DNA of 64,000 bases, taken from positions 49,877-113,876 of the forward strand of contig JAREIK010002624.1 of the NCBI GenBank assembly GCA_029783825.1. Reading direction: 5' to 3'. Shown here one piece after another: positions 13,584-26,814 of the stretch (positions are counted from its first letter, which is position 1; every line of letters begins with the position of its first letter). Under the pieces are notes generated by a model, which had not been told where the DNA came from, did no database searches, and saw only the letters and a list, made by a program, of their open reading frames with translations. The position numbers and the translations under genes were made by a program. Source of the stretch: Sapria himalayana. Lineage: Eukaryota > Streptophyta > Magnoliopsida > Malpighiales > Rafflesiaceae.

Positions 13584-15223
13584 TGGATACATAGATTAAT
13601 AGATAGACAAATAGACATAAAGATAGATAAACAAATAGATAGATAAATAGATTCATAAATAAATAAATAAGAAGATAGAAAGACAGATAGATTGATTGAT
13701 AGATTGATAAACTAATAGACTGATAAATAGAAATGATATTTAAATAGTTAGATAGAAAGATAAATAGGTAGATATATAGATAGAAAAATAGATTATTATT
13801 TAGTTAGTGAATTAGTCAGGTAGAAAGATAAATATATAAATATATTCATAGATTGATAGATTGATAAATTGACAAATATATTCATAGACAGATATACAAA
13901 TAGAGAAATAGAAAGTTAGATATATAGACAGATATAGATAGAAAGATAGACAGATATACAGATATATAGATAAAGAGATAGACATATAAATAGTTAGACA
14001 AATAGATATATAGATTTATAGATAGATTGATAGACAGATAGATAGACTTATAGATTGATAGACTAATTGATAGATACAAATATAGATAGATAAATATATA
14101 AATAGATTGACATATATAGATAAATAAATAGATAGATTATCAGATTTATAGATAAATAGATAGACAAATAGTTAGATTGTAGATAGATAGATACATAGAT
14201 AAATATATAGATAGATAAACAAATAGATAGATATAGAGATTGACAGATGAATATATATATATATATATATAGATTGATTGATAGACTAATAGATAGAAAG
14301 ATAATTAGTTAATTAGACAGATAGATTGATAGATATAATGATAGATATTTAGATAGTTATATAGATTAATAGATAGATATATAGATATATACACAAATAA
14401 ATAGATAAATAAAAAGACATATAGATAATTGACAGATAGATATATAGATAGATAGACAAGTAAAGAGATTTTCAGATTGACAGACAGATCGATAGATAGA
14501 AATATATATGGACAGACAAATCGATATATAGATAGATAGATAGATAGGTTGATTGATAGACATAAAGACAGATAAACACACAGAAAATTAAATAGATAGA
14601 TAATATGCACAAAGACTTATAGACTGATAAACTAAATGGCATATAGAAAGATTGTGAGATTGACATATATACAAATAGATAGATTAATAGTTAGTCATGT
14701 AGACAGATAAATAGATAAATAGTTATATAGATAGATAGATAGATAGACAGATATATAGAATGATAGACATATAGAAAAATAGATAGATAGACACATAAAC
14801 ACAAATATAGTTAGTCAAATAGATAGATACACTAATTGACTAATAAAAAAATAGATAGTTAGATAGATAGATAGATAGATAATTAGGCAGATAGGTAGAT
14901 AGATAGTTAGACAGTTGATATATAGATAGATAAATAGATAGATAGATGGACAAATAAACATATAGAAATTTATTAGATAGAAATATAGAAAGTTAGTCAA
15001 ATAGTTAGAAAGACTATTGAATAAATAGTCAGACAGACTGAAAAACAGATAGACAGATCGGTAGATAGATAGATAGATAGATAGATAGATGGACAGACAT
15101 ATAGAAAGACAAATAGATTTAAAAATAGAAAGATAGATAGATAAATAAATACATAGATAGCTTATTAAACTAATAGATTTATAAACTGATAGACTATTAG
15201 ATAGTTGGATAGATAAACAGATA

Positions 15224-15227
15224 AACA

Positions 15228-15261
<34 letters not shown>
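15224..15261. repeat. (CA)n microsatellite
   Basis: CA run with one T interruption inside array 2; it appears to have grown out of the TAGACACA variant of the array. Confidence 0.9.
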
Positions 15262-18200
15262 AATAGACAATTAGAAAGACAAATAGATATATAGATAAAT
15301 ATTTAGATAGATAGATAGAATGACTTATAGTCTAATAGACTAATAGACATAAAGATAGTTAGATAGTTAGTCTGAAAGATAGAAAGATAGTTACATAGAT
15401 AGATAGTTTTACACATAGACTTATATAGAAATAGATATATAGATAGATAGATATAAAGATAGATAGACAGATAGAAAGAAATATAGTTATTTTGATAAAC
15501 ATATAGATAGATAAATAGTTTGATATATAAATAGATCGTAAGATAAACAAATAGATAGATAAATAGTAAATTAATAGATATATAGTTAGATAGATAGGTA
15601 GATAGATAAATAGATAAATAGTTGACGGACATATTGATTGATCAATAGATAGGAAGATAGATAAATTTTAACATAGACTAATAGACTTATATATTAAAAT
15701 ATAGATAAAGAGAAAGATAGAGAGACATATATAAAAATAGAAAGACCGATAGATATATATAAATATAGATATATTGATAGAGAGTTAGACAAATATATGG
15801 ATAAACATATAGACAGATATATAGATAGACTTAGTTTAATATATGAAAAGAGAGATAGTGAGAAAGACTGATATATAGATAGATATATAGATAATTTGAT
15901 AGATAGACAATTAGATAAATATAAGATAGATAAATAGATAGATAGACAAAGAGTCAGATAGAAAGATAGATAGAAAAATACATAAATAGATAGATAAACA
16001 AGTAGACAGATAGATAGCTAGATATGAAAAAAGATAGATAGATATATAGACACATAAACACATAGACACATAGACATAGACACATAGACACATAGACATA
16101 GATTGATAGATACAAAGAGAGATAGACAGATTGACAAATAGATATAAAGGTAGAGAGACAGATTGACAGATTGACAGATTGACAAATAGATATTTAGGTA
16201 GATAGATAGATAGTAAAATAGAGAAATAGATAGATATAGGGATAAACAAATAGATAGATAGAAATATATTTTTATAGATAGATAGACTAATATATAGATA
16301 GATAGCTAACTAGATATACAAATAGATACATAGACAAATATATGATTGATTGATAGACAAATAAATAGAGAGATATATAAATATATATACAAATATACTA
16401 TAGATAGATTGATAGATAAATAGACATATAGACAAAAGAGATAAATAGACAGATAGAGAAATAGTCAGATAGATAGATAGACATATAGACAAATAGTCAG
16501 ATAGATAGATAGACAATTATATAGATATACAAATAGGGAGATTGGCAGATAGATAGATAGATAGATATATATGCACATATATAGAAAGATTGATAGATAT
16601 ATAGATTGATTGATCGATGGATGGATAGATAGATGGATGGATGGATAGATAGATAGATATATAGATTAATAGATTGATTGATAAATAGGAAGCTAGATAG
16701 ATATATAGATAGATAAACATAGACATACAGATAGATAGACTAATAGTCTGATAAAGAGATAGACATATAGATAGATAAGCATATTGATAGATAGATAGAT
16801 AGAAATATATACATATTGATATAGAGTTAGATAGTTAGATAGATAGATAGACTAATAAATAGATAGTGAGCGAGATAAACAATTAGATAGATTGATAGAT
16901 TGATTTATAGATAGATAGAAAAACAAATAGATAGATAAACATATTAACAATCAGACAAATAGATATTATACTGATAGAAAGAAAGACAATTATATAGCTA
17001 GTGAGATAGATAAATAGATAGACATATAGATAGTTAGACATATAAACAGATAGATAGTTAGATAGTTAGACAAATAAATTGATAGATATATAAATAGTTA
17101 GATAGTTAGCCCATTAGACATATAAACAAATAGTTAGAATGACAGAAACATAGATTAATAGATAGACATTTAGATAGTTAAACAAATAGAAAGATTGTTA
17201 CATAAACAGATAGATAGATAGACATATAGATAAATTTACAGATAGAAATATAGACTAATAGACTGATAGACTAATAGACTGATAGACTAATAGACACATT
17301 CATAGTTTGAGATTTAGTTAGATAGATATATAGTTTGAGAGATATATAATCGTTAGGGAGATAGAGAGATAAATATATAACTACATAGACATATAATTAC
17401 AAAGACAAATAAACAAATTTATTGATAGACTAATAGAAAAAATGATGCTTAGACATTTAAATTGATAGATAGAATAAAAGAGATACACTTAGACAGGATG
17501 AAATATAGATAGTTAAATAGATACAAATATAGATATATACAAATATAGATATATAATCAATTAGACAAATAGATAGATAGATAGATAGGAATTTATATAG
17601 ACAGATAAATAGATAAAGAAATGGACAGATAAATAGCTATATAAATAGATATATAGAAAGATATATATACAAATAACAAATAGACAAACAGATAGATAGA
17701 TAGAAAGATAGATATAACGAAAGATAGATATATAAATTCAATGATAGTTAGATAGATAGATAAACATATAGATAGGTAGATATATACCAAGATATCCATA
17801 TAAATAGATAAATAGATATACAAATAAATAGATAAATAGATAGATAGATAGATACAAAGAAAGACATATATATAGATAGATAGATGGATGGATGGATTGA
17901 TTGATAAAAAGATAGATAGTTTGATATACAAATAGATAGATAGACTGATAGTTAAATAGATAGATAGGTAGATATGTTGATATATAGATAGATAGACATA
18001 TAAATATATAGATAAATAGACAGATAGATAAATTAATAGATAGACAGATAGATAGTTAGATAAATAATATAGACATATAATGAATGATTGATAGAGAGAT
18101 AGACTAAATACTAATATAAATAGATAAATAGAAAGATATATAAAAAGAAAGATAGATAGTGAGATAGATAGATAAATAGACAATTGCATGATTGTTTAAA

Positions 18201-18682
18201 AGACTAAAAGGCAATTAAATAGTTAGAGAGATAGATAGGAAAAAAATATAAACAGATAAATAGATATATATATATATATACACACACAAATTGACATAAA
18301 TATAGATAAATAAATGGAGACTTAGACAAATATATAGATATATTGATAGATAGAAAAATATACAAAAAGTCATAAAAATAAAAAGATATATAGTTAGACA
18401 AATAGAAAGATTATCAAATAGAGAGATATATAGAAAAGATAGATCGACAGATAGACAGATAGACAAATTGATAGAAATATAAAGAGAGAGATAGTTAGAT
18501 TTATAGATAGATAGATTGACAGACAGATAGATAGATAGATAGATAGATATACAAATAGAAAGAAATAAAGAAAAAAAGATAGATAGATAGAGAAGTAGAT
18601 GTATAAAAAGATAGACATATAGATAGTTAGAGAAATAGATAGATAGATATATAAAGAGATAGATTGATAGACAGACAGACAG

Positions 18683-18713
<31 letters not shown>

Positions 18714-21096
18714 TATAAAGACAGGAAAATAGATAGATAGATAAAAATTGATAAATAGATAAAAATTGATAGATATAGAAATAGACATATAAATAAATAG
18801 GCAAATAGACAGATAAATAGATAGACACATTGATTGATTGATTAATAGAAAGATAGATAGACATATAAACACATAAATAGATAGAAAGATAAATAGATAG
18901 ATATACAAATCTACAAATAAAAAGATAGATAAATAGACAAGTAGATAGATAGATAGTTAGACAAATAGATAGATATATAGATTCATAGATAATTAGATAG
19001 ACAAAAATATATAAATGTAGAGAGATAGATATACAGATAGAAGGATAGATATATAGATAGATAGATAAATAGACAATTACTCATATATACAAATAGATAG
19101 ATAGATTAATAGATAGATACATAGATACATAGATAGATATAAATATAGATTGAAATATAGATAGAGAGAAAGATTAACAAATATAGATATAGATAGATCA
19201 ATAAACATGTAGACATATAGACAAGTGGACTATTAACAAATATATAGATTGATCGATAGATAGACAGATATTAGATAGTAACATAGAGTAATAAACGTAT
19301 ATACTAAATGATAGATAAAAATATATATATTGAGACAGAAAGACAAATAGAAAGATAGACAAATAGATAGATAGATGATAATATACATAAATATATATAG
19401 ACATATAGAAAAATAGATATATAGACTGATACTCTAATAGATGAATATAGATATAGAGAGAAAGATATATAAAAAGATAATTAGATAGACAAATTGACAT
19501 ATAGATAGATATAGATAGATAGATACAAATATAATTAGATAGACAAATTTAAAAATAGACAAATAGACAAATAAATAGATATACAGATAGGAAAGTTGAT
19601 AGAAAGTTAAATAGAAACATAGACAGATATATAGATATACAAATAGATATATAGATAGATAGGTAAGTAGTTAAGTAGATAGATAGATAGATAGACATAT
19701 TGATATATAGATAGGCACATAGATACATACGCAGATAGACACCTAGACCCATAGACACATAGACACATAGAATAGACACATATGCACACTAGACACATAG
19801 ACATATATACACATAGCTCAAAGAGACATAGGCACATAGACACATAGACATAGACACTTAGACACAGACACTTAGACACATATAAATAGATAGATAGAAA
19901 CAAAGAGAAATAGACAGATAGATAGACAAAAAGCCATATAGATAGATAGATAGATAGACATAGAAATAGATAGATAGATAAAAAATATACAAATACTTAG
20001 ATTGATAGATATACAAATTGTAATATAGACAGATAAATAGAGAGATATAAATTGATTGGTTGAAAAATAAATAGATATATAGATAGATAAATAGATAGAT
20101 AAATAGATAGATAGAAATAGAGATATATATATAGATTAATAAAAATTTAGGTATATAAAAAATAATGAAATAGAAAGATAGATAGCTAGAGGAATAGACA
20201 GAGTTAGTTATAAAGATATACATATAGACAAATAGATAGATATATTAATAGATAGATAGATATATAGATAGATAGATAGATAGATAGATAGACATATGTA
20301 CAAATAGATAGATAGATAGACAGATAGATAAATAGACATATAGATAGATAGATTGATTGATTGATACACTGATAGGCAGAAAGACAAATTAATAGATACT
20401 AATGTATATATATAGATATATAGACAATAAAGATAGTGAGATAAATAGATACATTGATATATAGATAGATAAATAGATAAATAATCATATCGAAAGATAG
20501 CCAGATATACAAATAGACAAATAGAAAGATAGTGAGATAGACATTAAAACTAATAGACAGATAGTACTATAGATAGATAAATAGATATATAGATTGACAG
20601 ATAAAGAGATAGACAAATTAAAAGATAAAAAAATAAACTAATAAACATAATGATAAATAGATAGATAGACATATAGATATAGAGATAGATACTTAGAAAG
20701 ATAGATAAATAGACTAATAGGTAGATAGTAGATAGATAGATATACAGATACATAAATAAATATATAGATAGATAGATTAATAGATAAACAAATAGATAGA
20801 TAAAAAAAAGAAAGATAGAGATAGATAAATAGAAAGACACATAGACAGATAGATAGAAAGTTAAATATATAGATATATAGATATATATATATATATAAAT
20901 TGATAGATAATTAGATATCAAATAGAAAAACAGACAAATAGGTAGATAGATACGTATAAAGATATATATATAGATAGATAGATAGTGATAGTTAAACAAA
21001 TATATAGATAGATAGTGAGATAGATAGACATATATATAAGTAAACAAATAGAAAGATAGATTGATTGATTTATTGACAAAAAGACAGATAGATAAA

Positions 21097-21560
21097 CACT
21101 ACATAAAAAATTTTATATAGCTTGGGATGATTCTCTTGCTAAATGGGTATTTTTCGTCGCTAAATGGGATATAGTGACGGATTAGTGATGGATTGGTTCC
21201 CTATCTAAAGTGCACCTTGCTAAATTTTAGTGATGGAAATTGTCCCTAGCTGAAAATTTAGTGACGAAAATATCTCTTGCTAAAAAAGTAAAATTTTGTT
21301 GCTAAATTTGTAAGATAAACGAGATATTCCATCGCTAAATAAAAATAACGATGGATGATTCCCTAGCGAAAGTACTAGACTATAAATTTTAGCGATGGAT
21401 ATAATCCCTAGCTAAATAAATTTAGCAATGGAATATCCATCACTAATTTTAATATTTTCCTAGCTAAATTAGCTAGTGAAAATTTCCTAGGTAAATTCGA
21501 AAGATATTTTCCCTTGCTAATTTTGCAAGGGAATTTTCCCTAGCCATTTTAATTTCAAAA
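21097..21560 (+). repeat. Copy A terminal and subterminal repeats
   Basis: Dense short repeats in both orientations built on TTAGCGATGGA, TCCCTAGCTAAAT and TTGCTAAAT. The order matches 27656-28110 (copy B) and 57952-58225 (copy D), which marks this as the 5' end of the family. Confidence 0.8.
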
Positions 21561-22199
21561 ATAATTTCAGAATTTAAAAATTTTTAAAATTTTATAATTT
21601 AATAATTTAATATTTTTATATCAAATTGAATAAAAATTTAAACTATTAATAATTTATAATAAACAAAAAATAAAATCATATAATATCATATTCAAAATCA
21701 ATATTTTACATAATTGAAACAAAAAAATAACAAACTTTTATTTTATCTTATTCATTAATGTATCTACTGACAGTGCATAAAGTATAATATATCCATTCAT
21801 TGACATTGCTTTCTCTCATTATGCTGCTTCGGTCATCATTTTTCTATTGTGACAAAGCTGTACGAGTCACGGCACACATGTCTAGTGTAAAATTTTATCA
21901 CTTATAGAAGCTTTGTATGAGGAACAATGTGGTATTATATCTATAAGAAAATTAAACCACTTAGTCAAATTAAAAAAAAGTTATGTTTTGATATATATAT
22001 AATCTTGTAGTATATGTGTAAATATATACTAGCATTTCACTAGTAAATATATATTAATGTAGTATATGTACATATAAACAGTAGTATTATGTGTACGTAT
22101 AAACTACGTACAAATATATTTTGTATATACGTACATAAAATACTGTAATATTAAATGTACGTATATACTGACTTTATTTGTACATATATATCTCATTTG

Positions 22200-22660
22200 G
22201 TGATGTTGTTGCTACTCCCGCTGCCGCTCCTACCATTATTATCGTTGCCATTGTCACTACCAATACCACTATTGTTCTCATCGTTGATGCCACCGCCATT
22301 GCTGCCGGAAGCTACGGTCGCCACTGCTATTGCTGCTGCCACCGCTGCCATCGCTACCGATGCTACCGCTGCATGCCGCAATGGCTGTTACCACCACTGC
22401 TACCACCATCTCCGCCGCTGACGTTGCCGCCTCTACCGCTGATTCTGGTGCTACCGATGCTTAATGTTTTGGTGTTGCTTCTGTCGCTACCACCACTGCT
22501 TCTGGTGCAGCCGCTGCTATAGTCGCTGCCTCTGACTACTATGCTGCTGCTCCCACCGATGCCGCTCCTGCCGCTGCTACTGCCACCACATCTACCACCA
22601 CTACCGCTTCCACTACCTCCACTATCATCACTGTCATTGCCATCACTATTATTGGACTGC
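22200..22660. repeat. GC-rich CTG/CCG/CCA trinucleotide island (copy A, unit 1)
   Basis: About 460 bp of imperfect trinucleotide repeats (GCTGCC, GCCACC, ACTACC, GCTACC) in otherwise AT-rich DNA. Long frames are open on both strands (Ala/Thr-rich, Leu/Pro-rich, Gly/Ser-rich), which reflects the absence of stop triplets in the repeat and is not evidence of a protein. Confidence 0.85.
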
Positions 22661-23419
22661 TACTGATAATAGGCTTTTACATACCTATAATAGGCTAAAA
22701 ATCTACCCAAAAAATTAGGAGACACAAACATTTTCATAGATATATAAAAAATAGTTATTATAGATATGAACAAACACAAATTAAAGTTAATTGTCATACA
22801 ACTTAAACTAAAATTTAATTAAATAATTTAATATTTTTATATTAAATTTAATAAAAATAGAAACTATAAATCAAAATATTTTATTAAACAAACAAAATTC
22901 ATTTAATAACTTATTCTAATACAATATTTTAAATAACTAAAAAAATAACAAAAATTATATTACATCTTAGTAATCAATGTATCTACCGACTGTGCATAAA
23001 GTATAATCTATCAATGCATTAACATTAATTTCTCTCCCTCTGCTTCTCTAATCACCAACTTTCCACTGTGAAAAAGTTGTCTGAGTCACGGTGCTTCATG
23101 TTTGTTAAAATATGTCTTCACTTATACAAGCTTCGTATGGAAAATAATGTGGCACCACATCTGTAAAAAATTTAAACCAGTAAATCAAATCAAAATAAAT
23201 TTAAAAAAAACTATGTTTTGATAAATTTATATTACTGTAGCAAAAATGTACATATACTAACATTTTACTCGTATATGTATTACTGTAGTATTTGTACATA
23301 TAAATTACAGTATTATGTTTACATATATACTGAGTATATTTATACTCAGTATATATGTACATAAAATATTTCAAAATAATATGTACGTATATACTAACTA
23401 TATACGTGCATATATACCA

Positions 23420-23905
23420 CATTTGTTGTCGTTCCTGCTGCTCATGCTGTAGTTACTACCATTGTTCCTATGCTGCTACGTCTGCATCTACTGTCGGTGC
23501 AGATGTTGCTGCCGCTATTGCCCCTGTTGCCGCTGCCACTATTGCCTATGCTGCCGCTGCCACAGCTGCTACCACTGATGCCGTTGCCACCACTACCATT
23601 GCTGCCGCCACTGTCATTACTGTCGCTGCTGCCGCTAATGCCATCGATGCCGCTGATGCTGCCGCTTCCTCTGCTATCTCTATTGCAGCCACAGTGGCTG
23701 CTGCTGCCAATACTACTTCTACCACTACTGTTGCCACTACCGCCACTACTAGCATTGCTACCACCACTCCAGGTGTTGGTGCCACTACTGCCACCACTCC
23801 AGGTGTTGCTGCCACTACTGCCAGCTTTGCTACCACCGCTGCTGCTTCTGGTGCCACTACCGCCACTACCTTCACTACCGTCACTACCACCATTTCCGCC
23901 ACACA
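23420..23905. repeat. GC-rich trinucleotide island (copy A, unit 2)
   Basis: Second, longer island of the same composition, with a local duplication of CCACTCCAGGTGTTG near 23764 and 23797. The 251-codon + strand frame across it is Ala/Thr low-complexity sequence between AT-rich ends with no recognisable domain. Confidence 0.85.
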
Positions 23906-24426
23906 TATGCATCAGATATTTCTCTACATTTACTTAAAAATGCATAAGCATGTATATATGCAATATACATGCATACAACAAAAATATAGTATAACTATAT
24001 GTGTACAATCACATTCACGCACACTCACATGCACACACTATTTTCCTATCTTCTCATATTTTTTTATCTTGTCCATATATTACACCTTTCTAGTTCAACT
24101 TAATCATTGATGCATGAAAATGATCATTACCAAAAATCACACAACCTAAAATAAATATAATATACTTGATGAATAACCTCATACAAACAATGACCTTATA
24201 TAGCATGTTATTTTTATTAGGGAAACTCTTAGGATGAATAACCTCAATATCACTCTCGAAGTGTACTTGTGTGTGCCAGGCATGACTCAATGTGTATGAC
24301 ATGCTAATTCTTCCTCAAAAAAGCTATCAATAGAATAATGTATCAATTGATAAAGTAGAAAACATGACACCTAGCAAAACATAAGCAATATCATAAACAT
24401 CATGCTCATCAATAAGATAGTTATAT

Positions 24427-24632
24427 ATTGTATATATGTACATATAATACTATAGTGTATATGTATATATACTAAGTATATATGTACATATAATACTATA
24501 GTGTATATGTGCATATATACTAAGTATATATGTGCATATATACTAAGTATATATGTGCATATATACTACAGTATATATGTACATATATATTACAGTATAT
24601 ATACATATACACTATAGTATATATGGATGTCT
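24427..24632. repeat. Palindromic tandem repeat, ~22- and ~53-bp periods
   Basis: Repeats of AGTATATATGTGCATATATACTA, alternating with ATAATACTATAGTGTATATG. The core TATATGTACATATA is self-complementary, so each unit can form a hairpin. Related motifs occur singly in the CACTA family-1 units (near 22020-22190, 23250-23420, 28560-28770 and 29880-30050). Confidence 0.8.
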
Positions 24633-24827
24633 TATAGATATAGAATAGTAGGTATAGATATGGATATAGAACAGCAGGTAAAGTATTATCCCATTTATAC
24701 TTCACAAAGAAGGCACAAAACATCACTATCAACATTAATAAGAAATACGAATCTTATTTAAATTTTCAAAAATATATCTAAAATCTCTTAGAGGAAAACC
24801 TGGAAGACAAGCAATGAGCCAGGGTTG

Positions 24828-25044
24828 GCGCATCAATGTTTGCACCCTACCTCCCCGCAACCAGAATTATCTCATGGTCCCAAGGTCTATAAGGGGGTTG
24901 CTCTGCCCCACCACCCTCCACAGCACCATACTCTCGTGTGGCTTTTTTAGAACATTTCTTCCCCTCTCTATGTACCTGCATTAGTGATTTTAATTTCTTA
25001 GCTTTATTGTATTAGTCCATCAACCATATAGCTTCTTCTGTCAT
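24828..25044 (-). other. Coding-like fragment, unidentified
   Basis: The - strand from 25044 reads as one frame with only two interruptions over about 70 codons (MTEEAIWLMD, stop, YNKAKKLKSLMQVHREGKKC, then ...YRPWDHEIILVAG, stop, GANIDAPTLAHCLSSRF). Base composition is much less AT-rich than its surroundings. It reads like an exon of a plant gene, perhaps carried here like the BPC fragment next to it, but I do not recognise the family. Confidence 0.3.
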
Positions 25045-25209
25045 ATGGTTCCTCTCCTAGTTAGAAGCAAGGACCGTCACATCATTGTATGTGTCAACAT
25101 AACTATAGAACAATTTAATATGAACTCCATAAAAATAATATGCACTATATAAAAAAAATATGCACTCCATAAAATTAATTCATATTCAATGAAAAAAATT
25201 GGAACAAAA

Positions 25210-25290
25210 CTTCAAAAATTAGATGTTTTGTCTTCCAAATATATAAAAAAACAAATGGCTGCAAAATTTGCAAACTTCATATAGCAAGGC
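25210..25290. repeat. ~80-bp dispersed repeat, partner at 33450-33533
   Basis: The stretch containing TAGATGTTTTGTCTTCCAAAT, AAATGGCTGCAAAATTTG and ATATAGCAAGGCA matches 33450-33533 in the same orientation with few differences. The match stops where the BPC pseudogene begins (25291), so that junction is probably an insertion or recombination edge. Confidence 0.75.
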
Positions 25291-26013
25291 ATCTTGACTC
25301 ATCTTCCTCCCAGCTATTTTCACTCCTCTTCTTTTCATGATCAAAAGCAGGGAATACATCGATGTGCTAGTTGTGCAGCATGTGGATTGGCACCCACCTC
25401 AACCCCATCGATAGCAATGTTGAGACTTGCCTGTGCAAGTGCATACTGGTATGGGAATGCTAGAGATATCCATGTCATTGCTATTGATGACCATGTCCAA
25501 GCATTTCTTTGGAGCTTTCAAGCATAGAATAGAAATGGAGTTTGGATCCTTTGGTTTCCATGGTTTCTCAAGTTTTGATTTTCTTGGTGGATCCCCACTT
25601 TGCTTTCTCTTGGGTTGGCCATCTTGTTCGTCATGGCTTGGTTGATCAATCTTACAAATCCTTTCATCTTGCAAAGAATCATGTGGGGGTAGAATCTGCA
25701 ATGGTTGAGCTCCATAAGTTTCTATGAGAACAGGATAAGAAGCATTTGGAGGTAACATGTTCAAAAACTTATCTCTTTGATTTATCCAGCCATTTCTCAT
25801 GTATTGTAGTGCAAGAGAGGTGTTGGAGACAATGCATTCATGAGGATGGAATGGAATTTTGGCATTAACGATAAAGTTGTTAAGATCAGGTCCCTGTAAG
25901 AAAGTCTTTGAGTTGTGGTCTCCCACACTAGATATCAGTTGCAAACCAAGATGCCCCTTGAAAGATGGCTTGTAATAGCCCCAGTTCCTCATGTTCAGCC
26001 AGTCATCATCCTT
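25291..26013 (-). pseudogene. BBR/BPC (BASIC PENTACYSTEINE, GAGA-binding) transcription factor pseudogene
   Basis: BPC proteins are plant nuclear factors that bind (GA)n elements. The - strand shows the family layout: N-terminal NMRNWGYYKPSFKGHLGLQL, then WINQRDKFLNMLP, a basic region with KPWKPKDPN, KAPKKCLDMVINSNDMDIS and PVCTCTGKSQHCYRWG. The next codon, a conserved Cys in the family, is TGA at 25399-25401. The frame then continues through GG, CCTT, KRRGVKIAGRKMSQ to about 25291, where homology stops, about 40 residues short of the usual C-terminus. At the expected initiator (before DDDW) the codon is AAG at 26011-26013. The upstream frame to 26100 is hydrophobic and not part of the family. 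Lost start, Cys-to-stop change and truncation mark a pseudogene, though the 25402-26100 frame is still open. Confidence 0.88.
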
Positions 26014-26388
26014 GAAACTATGAACATGCAAGAGTAGGAGAATAAGTAGAATGAACACATTTAAATGAATTTCATTAGAAATCATTATGATAATTAACAA
26101 TTCAATAGTTTAATTCCACTGATGAATGATAAAATGTAGTCACGGGTCTAATCAACGACAACACAGAATCACACAAAATAAGAGTGTCAAGAACAAACTT
26201 GAAAACATATTATTTCAATATATTAAATAAAAATTGAAGTGATAGTGATAATTTAATAAAAAAATATTTGGTATAAAATAGCTAATAAAAAGAGCACATA
26301 TTAATGTTGTGGTCTTTTTCAGCTTAACTAGATTGATGACCACAAAAACTTCAACAAATATCTAAATGATGGCCAATAATGATGTTTG

Positions 26389-26404
26389 GAGAGAGAGAGA
26401 GAGA
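26389..26404. repeat. (GA)8 tract upstream of the BPC pseudogene
   Basis: Pure GA run about 380 bp upstream of the BPC homology (read on the - strand). BPC proteins bind GA repeats and plant leaders often carry them, so this may be a relic of the parent promoter or leader. Position and sequence are the only evidence. Confidence 0.5.
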
Positions 26405-26814
26405 AGGAAAAAATAAAGTATTTCAGAATGCATGAAAGATAATAGAAGCTTAGCCTCTTTTTGATCCAGCAGGGATTAGTAAAGATGGAACCCATCCATA
26501 GGAAGGACCATGGCAATGTCTAATTGCTTCTAATTAGAGAATGAGGATGTGTCTGCGTGGGACCATTTATTCATGCATCTCACAACTTCGGATGCTAACA
26601 TGCTCTTCCCAACACTAGGAGGACTAGTCAAGCCTTTGGTTGGTTCTAGTAGCAATCAAAAGAGTGTAATCTTATCATTTGAAAAATATCATATGGTAAT
26701 CTATTATTACATTAGTTGGAAAACTACAAATTAAAATTTTGATGGTATTATGTCCGTAGTTATTAACAGATTTAATCCATTTACTAAAATTTGATTGGTA
26801 AAATATGTTTTTTA

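Larger units (their letters stand above)
10616..21096 (+). repeat. GATA/GACA tetranucleotide array 2, 10.5 kb (TAGA on + strand)
   Basis: Continuous, heavily diverged TAGA repeats with abundant TAGACA, TTGATAGA and TAGATATA variants. There are local pure (TAGA)n runs such as 15062-15087 and patches with their own period: TTGATAGATTAATAAGA near 11470-11530, TAGACACA near 16048-16105 and 19736-19880, and alternating ACTAATAG/ACTGATAG near 17255-17290. The left edge abuts truncated CACTA-2; the right edge ends exactly at the CACTA terminus at 21097. The - strand is open over long stretches as Tyr-Leu-Ser-Ile repeats because a 4-nt unit without stops reads the same in all frames. I find no gene inside. 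Confidence 0.97.
21570..23940 (+). repeat. Two tandem ~1.2-kb internal units of CACTA family 1 (copy A)
   Basis: Unit 1 (about 21570-22795) and unit 2 (about 22796-23940) share four blocks in order: an AT-rich block; TGTATCTACCGAC-like sequence with GTGCATAAAGTATAAT; a palindromic ATGTACGTATATACTGA block; and a GC-rich trinucleotide island. The block CCTATAATAGGCTAAAA follows the island in unit 1. The same two-unit organisation recurs in copy B, so the duplication predates the split of the copies. Confidence 0.75.
21097..24100 (+). mobile_element. CACTA family 1, copy A: 5' part, no transposase
   Basis: Starts CACTACATAAAAAA at 21097, directly after the TAGA array. A subterminal region follows (to about 21560), then two tandem copies of a roughly 1.2-kb internal unit shared with copy B. 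No 3' terminus of this family is found before copy B begins at 27656, so the right boundary is a guess. No transposase domain is visible, so it would be non-autonomous. Family assignment rests on the terminus and on matching internal blocks in copies B and D. Confidence 0.7.

Noticed and set aside
10818..21047. Dozens of - strand open frames of 60-198 codons rich in Tyr, Leu, Ser, Ile
   Set aside because: They are translations of the TAGA/TCTA tetranucleotide repeat, which lacks stops on one strand in every frame; no domain, composition or conservation suggests a gene.
23355..24110. 251-codon Ala/Thr-rich frame, and opposite-strand Gly/Ser- and Val/Ala-rich frames
   Set aside because: They lie on the GC-rich trinucleotide island; several frames on both strands are open at once, as expected from repeat composition.
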